From contig CAZLJE010000057.1 of NCBI GenBank assembly GCA_964559835.1, positions 1-18,201 on the forward strand: a stretch of DNA of 18,201 nucleotides. The letters run 5' to 3'. The translations under genes were made by a program, and so were the position numbers. The stretch comes from DAISJI01 sp964559835. Its GTDB lineage: Bacteria; Acidobacteriota; Terriglobia; Terriglobales; Acidobacteriaceae. The notes under the pieces are model-generated. The model saw only the letters and a program-made list of their open reading frames with translations. It had not been told where the DNA came from and did no database searches. Shown here in pieces: positions 13,815 to 18,201 of the stretch (its first letter is position 1; the number at the start of each line of letters is the position of its first letter).

Positions 13815-15167
13815 TCAGTGTGCCAGCGCGACTTCGGGCGCGCGGCGCGTTTGCTTGGCTTCAGTGAACTGCGCCAGGATCTCGCACAGCGACGGTTGCG
13901 TAAGGGCCTCGACCTCGTAGCCGACATGGACGCACGGTTTGTTGATGTTGACGATCCGGCGCAGGTCGACCGGTGTGGCGATAACGACCATGTCGCACGG
14001 CGTTCGCTCGATGGTCTCTTCCAGTTCGCGGCGTTGCGTCTCGTTGTAGCCCATCGCGGGAAGCAGGTCGTGTAGGTGCGTGTACTTCTCGAATGTCCGG
14101 CGGATGGAACCGACGGCGTGCGGCCGCGGATCGACCAGCGTCGCCGCATGGAACTGCTTGGCGGCGACAACGCCCGCGCCGTAGCACATCTCGCCATGCG
14201 TGAGGGTCGGACCGTCCTCGACGACCAGCACGTGCTTGCCATTGATGGCAGCGGGATCGTCGACCGTCACGCGGCAGGCAGCTTCGACAATGGTAGCGGC
14301 GGCATTGTGCTGGCGGACGTTATTGCGAACGATCTCCAATCCCTCGGCGGGCGCGGTGTTCACCTTGTTGATGACGATTACCTGGGCGCGGCGGAGATTG
14401 ACCTCGCCCGGGAAGTAGGACATCTCGTGTCCGGGCCTGTGCGGATCGGTCACGACGATCTCCAGGTCGGACTTATAGAACGGTGTGTCGTTGTTGCCCC
14501 CATCCCAAAGGACGAGATCGCCTTCCATCTCGGCCTGGCGGAGGATCGCCGCGTAATCGACGCCGGCATAAACGACGGTGCCGTTCATGATGTGCGGCTC
14601 GTATTCCTCGCACTCCTCGATGGTGCACTGGTGCTTCTCCAGATCAGCCAGCGTGGCAAAGCGCTGTACCGCCTGCTTGGCGAGATCGCCGTACGGCATC
14701 GGGTGGCGAACGACGACGGGATGCCATCCCAGGTTGCGCAATTCCGCCAGCACATGGCGAGAGACGGGGCTCTTGCCGCATCCTGTGCGCACGGCGCACA
14801 CGGAGATGACCGGCACTTTGGAGTCGACCATCGTGTGGCGCGCGCCGGCGAGTTGGAAATCGGCGCCGCAGGCGAGGACGCGCGAGGCGAGGTGCATCAG
14901 GTTGGCGTGCGAAATATCGGAATACGAGAAGAGCACGGTGTCGATCTGGCGCGAACGGATGAGGAACTCGAGGTCACGCTCGTCGACGATGGGAATGCCG
15001 TCCGGATACAGTGTGCCGGCAAGTTCGGGAGGATAACGTCGCCCGGCGATGTCCGGGATCTGGGTCGCGGTGAAAGCGACGACGTTGTACTCCGGGTTAT
15101 TGCGGAACAGACAATTGAAATCGTGGAAATCGCGACCGGCAGCGCCGAGGATCACAACCCGCTTCAT
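13815..15167 (-). CDS. COG2403-type P-loop GTPase (cyclic 2,3-diphosphoglycerate synthetase-like)
   Basis: 450 residues from ATG 15167, chosen because AGGAGG precedes it by 7 bases; upstream in-frame starts would run into a repeat-filled gap. The N-terminus MKRVVILGAAGRDFHDFN is a Rossmann-like fold typical of COG2403. The P-loop AVRTGCGKSP lies at about residues 125-134, followed by a SRHV helix. Later features are DGGNNDTPF, an NKV-type guanine/adenine-recognition strand (VIVINKVN), and EDGPTLTHGEMCYGAG. The only characterised relatives are archaeal cyclic diphosphoglycerate synthetases, but most bacterial members have no known reaction. Its position just upstream of ornithine carbamoyltransferase, carbamate kinase and a transcarbamylase suggests a link with carbamoyl phosphate metabolism. 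The exact role is unknown. Confidence 0.85.
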   Translation of the reverse strand: MKRVVILGAAGRDFHDFNCLFRNNPEYNVVAFTATQIPDIAGRRYPPELAGTLYPDGIPIVDERDLEFLIRSRQIDTVLFSYSDISHANLMHLASRVLACGADFQLAGARHTMVDSKVPVISVCAVRTGCGKSPVSRHVLAELRNLGWHPVVVRHPMPYGDLAKQAVQRFATLADLEKHQCTIEECEEYEPHIMNGTVVYAGVDYAAILRQAEMEGDLVLWDGGNNDTPFYKSDLEIVVTDPHRPGHEMSYFPGEVNLRRAQVIVINKVNTAPAEGLEIVRNNVRQHNAAATIVEAACRVTVDDPAAINGKHVLVVEDGPTLTHGEMCYGAGVVAAKQFHAATLVDPRPHAVGSIRRTFEKYTHLHDLLPAMGYNETQRRELEETIERTPCDMVVIATPVDLRRIVNINKPCVHVGYEVEALTQPSLCEILAQFTEAKQTRRAPEVALAH

Positions 15168-15336
15168 GCAAGCCCTCCTGGCTAACCCCTGAGTCTGCGG
15201 GGGGACGGGCCGCGATGCGGTGAGGCTTATCACACGGGCCAGTGGCAAGGGGCCGAAATGGGAATCGCGAATCCGGAAGTACCGCGGAATCAGGCGAGTG
15301 CAGAATCGGGAAACGACTCAGAGTCCGTTTCTTTGG

Positions 15337-15470
15337 AACATCGGCGTCTCGCCGGTCACCGGTAACGCACGCGTCTCGCCTGCCACGCTGAACATCGGCG
15401 TCTCGCCGGTCACCGGTAACGCAAGCCTCGCCTGCCACGCGGAACATCGGCGTCTCGCCGGTCACGCCGG
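15337..15470. repeat. Long tandem repeat, period 54 then 52 bases
   Basis: Copies begin AACATCGGCGTCTCGCCGGT at 15337, 15391 and 15443; the third is partial. Each also contains an internal GCGTCTCGCCTGCCACGC sub-copy and an ACCGGT palindrome. In translation this is the GETP-type pattern (TGETPMF, VAGEACVTG) known as spurious peptides from intergenic repeats in several phyla. Confidence 0.85.
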
Positions 15471-15474
15471 AAAC

Positions 15475-15516
15475 AAAAAAGAGCGCCGTCGCAAGACGGC
15501 ACTCTTTTGGACGAGG
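15475..15516 (-). terminator. Rho-independent terminator of the flavoprotein gene
   Basis: Stem GAGTGCCGTC / GACGGCGCTC with a 4-base loop is flanked by an A-run (15475-15480 plus) and a T-run (15513-15516 plus). On the minus strand the T6 follows the stem, 13 bases after the 15529 stop. It can work in both directions, but the stronger T-run faces left. Confidence 0.88.
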
Positions 15517-15528
15517 GCGTTGCGCTCG

Positions 15529-16881
15529 TCAGTCGCCGGACGTCGTCGCCACCGCTTCGGGGACGTCGTTCTCGATCGCCCGGAGCATGGAGTTGTTATC
15601 CGGATATTTGAAGTAGGCGACGCCGCGCTTCTTGGCTTCCACCTCTTCGATCTTGTTCAACTTCTCGATCTGCGGCTTGTTGACGATGCGTAGACCCTTC
15701 ACGCGCAGAGCGGTCTCGATGTCGTCGGCCGTGGCCTTGAATTCATCGGTAGCCTTGTTCGCGTAGTCGATCGCGTACGTCGCGCCGACTTCGGCATCAT
15801 GACGGGCGATGCCGACCAGGCCATCGCTGGCGCGGCGCGACCATCCCACGACAAAGAATCCCGGGAGTTCGGCGCCGGTCTGCGGATCGACCACCTGGTA
15901 CTTCGAGCGCTCCTCGCCTTCAACCGGCTTGGTCGAGTAGCCCTCCGGTCCCATGGGAAGACCGAAGTTGGGATCGTGCGCGTCGCCGATAGCGAAGATC
16001 AGCGTATCGATGTCGAGCGTCGCCGTCTGATCGGTGCCCTTGGCGGCAGTTCCCTCGCCTTTTTTGACCAGCAGGTTTTCGGTGACGACCAGCTTGCTCA
16101 TGCGGCCATCGGGGCCTTTGACGATCTCTTTCGGGCCGCACAGGAAGCGGAACTTCAGGCGCGGGGTGTTGGCCGGCGTGTATTCATGCTTGAGCAGCGG
16201 GAAGATGTCGCCCGCGTTGGTAACGTCCTGCCCGACGGCGGCAACCTTGTCCTTTACGCGCTCCATTTCGGCCAGGAGGTCCTTGGCGTCCATGTGCATG
16301 TCGATGTGCTTGATCTCTTTTTCGTCGAACTTAGCTTCGAAGGGGCCACGGCGCGCAACGACGGTCACTTCCTCGCAGATGCGGTTAGGGTCGTCCTGCA
16401 GCACCCAGCGGGCGATGTCGACCATGACATTGCCCATGCCGACGATCGCGACCTTCTTGCCGCAGGAGAAGTCCTGCGTCGAGTACGGCGGCAGCTGGTT
16501 GTAAAAGTAGACGAAATCTTTCGCCGAGTAGACGCCCTTCGCGTCTTCGCCCGGGAGGCGAAGCTTCTTATAACCCTGGGCGCCGTTCGCGAAGACGATA
16601 GCGGCGGGCTTGTACGCGATGAGATCGTCGATGGTCAGCTTCTGCTGGGCGCCAATGGCGACGCCGCCGAAATAATGCACGTTGGGAAGCGAGAGGACCT
16701 TGGCGAACTGCTTTCGCAGCCCGAGCTTCATCTTGTCTTTTTCGGGATAAATGCCGTATTCGGCGAGACCGCCGGGCTTGATGTCGCGATTGAAAATGAC
16801 GACCTGGAAACCAGCCAGGGCGATCTTCTGGGCGGCGAACATGCCCGCCGGTCCGGCCCCAACTACGAATACCGTTTTCAT
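15529..16881 (-). CDS. FAD/NADP oxidoreductase, ferredoxin-NADP reductase (FprA/adrenodoxin reductase) type
   Basis: 450 residues. FAD-binding VGAGPAGM (7-14) is at the N-terminus; the second nucleotide site is VAIVGMGNVMVD (144-155). VVARRGPFEAKFDEKEI, carrying the two arginines that usually contact the NADPH 2'-phosphate, and the late PGFFVVGWSRRASDGLVGIARHDAE (FAD/NADP-contacting) match the adrenodoxin reductase/FprA group; the same fold occurs in GltD. There is no Fe-S cysteine cluster or redox-active CxxC. It would pass electrons between NADPH and ferredoxin or a similar carrier in the cytoplasm. ATG at 16881 follows GGAGGAGG by about 10 bases. It is transcribed alone and ends at a strong terminator, so it is probably not in the carbamoyl-phosphate operon downstream. 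Confidence 0.88.
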   Translation of the reverse strand: MKTVFVVGAGPAGMFAAQKIALAGFQVVIFNRDIKPGGLAEYGIYPEKDKMKLGLRKQFAKVLSLPNVHYFGGVAIGAQQKLTIDDLIAYKPAAIVFANGAQGYKKLRLPGEDAKGVYSAKDFVYFYNQLPPYSTQDFSCGKKVAIVGMGNVMVDIARWVLQDDPNRICEEVTVVARRGPFEAKFDEKEIKHIDMHMDAKDLLAEMERVKDKVAAVGQDVTNAGDIFPLLKHEYTPANTPRLKFRFLCGPKEIVKGPDGRMSKLVVTENLLVKKGEGTAAKGTDQTATLDIDTLIFAIGDAHDPNFGLPMGPEGYSTKPVEGEERSKYQVVDPQTGAELPGFFVVGWSRRASDGLVGIARHDAEVGATYAIDYANKATDEFKATADDIETALRVKGLRIVNKPQIEKLNKIEEVEAKKRGVAYFKYPDNNSMLRAIENDVPEAVATTSGD

Positions 16882-17021
16882 CTGGAACGGCCTCCTCCGA
16901 CATGAGTCGAAGTGCAGAATAGCCGACCTATGTACACAGCCTTTGTGACGCCAGTCTCACCTCTATGTGATGCGTGGGCAGCCGCGGAATCTGCTGATTT
17001 TACGCGGAAAAGCCTACAAAA

Positions 17022-17142
17022 CGACACAGAGGCACAGAGCCACAGAGAATCAAAAATGAAAATTAGAAATCGAAAATGCTTTCCTCTGTGTCTCTGTCCC
17101 TCTGTGTCGTAGGTTGTTGCAGCACGTGGCCCGACCTACCCC
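17022..17142. repeat. Octamer hairpin, word ACACAGAG, with A-rich heptamer loop
   Basis: The left arm repeats ACACAGAG, GCACAGAG, CCACAGAG (17022-17048), and its reverse complement lies at 17083-17109 with 24 of 27 matches. The loop is itself a heptamer array (ATCAAAA, ATGAAAA, TTAGAAA, TCGAAAA). A short GTAGGT/ACCTAC inverted pair follows at 17109-17139, reusing the TAGGTCG word. Confidence 0.88.
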
Positions 17143-17143
17143 T

Positions 17144-17986
17144 TCAGTTCCGGCGCGGTATCGACACATCCTGCTGGAGCGTGAAATCGAGCAAGGTTTC
17201 GCTTGGGACCTTCACTTGATCTCCCTTGGTGATGACTTCAGACCCTGCTCCCACCCCTGCGCCGGCAGCCGCGCCGATCGCCGCTCCTTTGCCGCCGCCG
17301 GCGATCGCACCGATGACCGCTCCCACGGCGCCGACTCCGGCCGCTCTCTTTGCGGTGCTCGCCCCACGCGACTTACCGATCAACTCATATTCACCTGTCA
17401 CCATCGGAACCGTCTGCCCGTCCACCACGATGCCCGTTAGCGCCAGCCGTAGTTGGGATCTGCCGGCGAACGTGCCGGATGCTTTCGATTCCTCCAGCCG
17501 GCCGTAAACGTCGGCTCCCTTCTCTACGATCAGGTTCCCGTCAATCACGAGCGGTTCTTCCAGCGAAGCCTGGAAGCGTTCTCCCACACGGTTCTTGGTT
17601 GAATCGATGCCGTCGATCGTGCGCACAGAGATACGTGTACCCGCCGGGATCGTGACCATCCCCGCTGACTTCGTGGTGGCCGGCTCGGACGTCGTTTCGC
17701 TGAACGAAGTCTTTTCCACCGGCGGCGTGTCGGTAGAAGGCGAACTCTTCGGGCGCGTCGGCATGTCACTCGCCGCTGCTTCCGATTCGAACTTCAGCGA
17801 AACGATGTCAGCTACGTTGTACTTCTGGACCGATGAACCCACCTGAAAGCTGATCTCAGTTTCCGTTCCCCCCATGTACTTGCCCTTGATCAGGCTGCCA
17901 TTCTTCAGCTCCAGGGAGTCGGCCCACGCACTGGAAGCCGCCAGGCACACTGCAACGAACGCCACATAAGCCAACTTGAACTTCAT
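17144..17986 (-). CDS. Secreted glycine-zipper protein of unknown function
   Basis: 280 residues with a signal peptide (MKFKLAYVAFVAVCLAASSAWA, cleavage after residue 22). Residues 24-68 (LELKNGSLIKGKYMGGTETEISFQV, then YNVADIVSLKFE) look like a small Sm-like beta barrel seen in other exported Acidobacteriota proteins. A Ser/Thr/Pro linker (about 70-108) leads to a beta domain IPAGTRISVRTIDGIDS resembling the C-terminal domain of TrbI/VirB10-like proteins. Then comes a glycine zipper (VGAVGAVIGAIAGGGKGAAIGAAAG) that could insert into a membrane. No partner secretion genes are present. ATG at 17986 follows AAGGAG by 8 bases. It should be an envelope protein; nothing shows the exact role. Confidence 0.75.
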   Translation of the reverse strand: MKFKLAYVAFVAVCLAASSAWADSLELKNGSLIKGKYMGGTETEISFQVGSSVQKYNVADIVSLKFESEAAASDMPTRPKSSPSTDTPPVEKTSFSETTSEPATTKSAGMVTIPAGTRISVRTIDGIDSTKNRVGERFQASLEEPLVIDGNLIVEKGADVYGRLEESKASGTFAGRSQLRLALTGIVVDGQTVPMVTGEYELIGKSRGASTAKRAAGVGAVGAVIGAIAGGGKGAAIGAAAGAGVGAGSEVITKGDQVKVPSETLLDFTLQQDVSIPRRN

Positions 17987-18015
17987 AAGGACTTCTCCTT
18001 CTACAAACGTTCCGA

Positions 18016-18051
18016 CGAGAAGATTCTAGCCCTGATGCTGTTGATTGGCGA
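18016..18051 (-). promoter_or_regulatory. Candidate sigma-70 promoter of the glycine-zipper gene
   Basis: On the minus strand, -35 TCGCCA (18051-18046, 4 of 6), a 17-base spacer, and -10 TAGAAT (18028-18023, 5 of 6). The start of transcription would be near 18016, leaving a leader of about 30 bases that carries the AAGGAG site. Confidence 0.5.
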
Positions 18052-18201
18052 TGATTCACGAAGCACGCTTGTAACAGACGAAGGACCGGCGCACACTTAC
18101 GTGAATGTATGGTCCGCCGCCGGCCTGCAAGCCGAGAGTGGTTCGAGAAGTACAGTCTGCGTAAATGTATCCGGCCTCTAGTTGGAGATTGTTCTCCGGG
18201 C
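18052..18201. other. Right-edge intergenic stretch
   Basis: No gene is supported. Two related words, ACGTGAATGTATGGTCCG (about 18100) and GCGTAAATGTATCCGGCC (about 18160), are about 60 bases apart and may be decayed copies of one element. Confidence 0.3.

Larger units (their letters stand above)
15168..15528. other. 361-base gap: decayed repeats, 54/52-bp repeats and a terminator
   Basis: No gene is supported here. From the GTPase side it holds its leader with the AGGAGG site, then a weakly repetitive stretch with GAATC words (15258-15310), then the long tandem repeat at 15337-15470, then the terminator of the flavoprotein gene. Short open frames across it only translate the repeats. Confidence 0.7.

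Noticed and set aside
15337..15470. Possible CRISPR array
   Set aside because: Only three copies, repeat and spacer are not distinct, and the intervening parts are similar to each other; no cas genes.
15799..16905. 368-codon plus-strand frame opposite the flavoprotein gene
   Set aside because: A shadow of the conserved FAD/NADP enzyme; no motif and no ribosome binding site.

Overview
This window looks like a chromosomal segment of a soil- or sediment-type Acidobacteriota. That is an inference from a secreted multi-repeat carboxypeptidase-regulatory-like protein, a GAF protein with a C-terminal membrane anchor, GC-rich coding sequence, strong GGAGG-type ribosome binding sites, and intergenic DNA full of short degenerate tandem words. 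No rRNA, tRNA, CRISPR array, transposase or phage gene was seen.

Left part (1-4375): the 3' end of a membrane pyrophosphatase gene (hppA) ends at a perfect hairpin terminator. A leftward two-gene ABC exporter (permease and ATPase) lies head to head with a rightward copper nitrite reductase gene. The shared upstream region holds a TGAC-N4-GTCA palindrome whose spacing to a -10 box is exactly that of a class II FNR/NnrR-type activated promoter. The nitrite reductase is unusual: it carries a Met/His-rich linker, an extra small domain and a C-terminal cupredoxin with a full type 1 copper site. After it lies a short scrambled remnant of a SAM-dependent methyltransferase gene, with its first two motif blocks on opposite strands.

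Middle part (4376-8759), all leftward: a GAF/membrane protein, transcription terminator Rho with its own terminator, a small RNA polymerase omega-like protein, and a secreted carboxypeptidase-regulatory-like repeat protein.

Right part (8926-16881), all leftward, is a nitrogen and carbamoyl-phosphate cluster. Read in the direction of transcription it holds a ferredoxin-NADP reductase-like flavoprotein (followed by a terminator), a COG2403-type P-loop GTPase, ornithine carbamoyltransferase, carbamate kinase, an aspartate carbamoyltransferase-like protein, a four-helix-bundle protein and ornithine aminotransferase. Together these could turn citrulline into ornithine and carbamoyl phosphate, then into ATP, ammonia and glutamate semialdehyde. 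No arginine deiminase is in view. A secreted glycine-zipper protein closes the window.

The most striking structure is not a gene. Almost every intergenic gap holds a degenerate tandem array of 7-bp (once 8-bp) words, often in inverted pairs that would fold into long hairpins, with a different word family in different gaps. Two arrays lie inside the predicted 5' coding ends of arcC and pyrB, and another forms near-perfect terminal inverted repeats around the four-helix-bundle gene.
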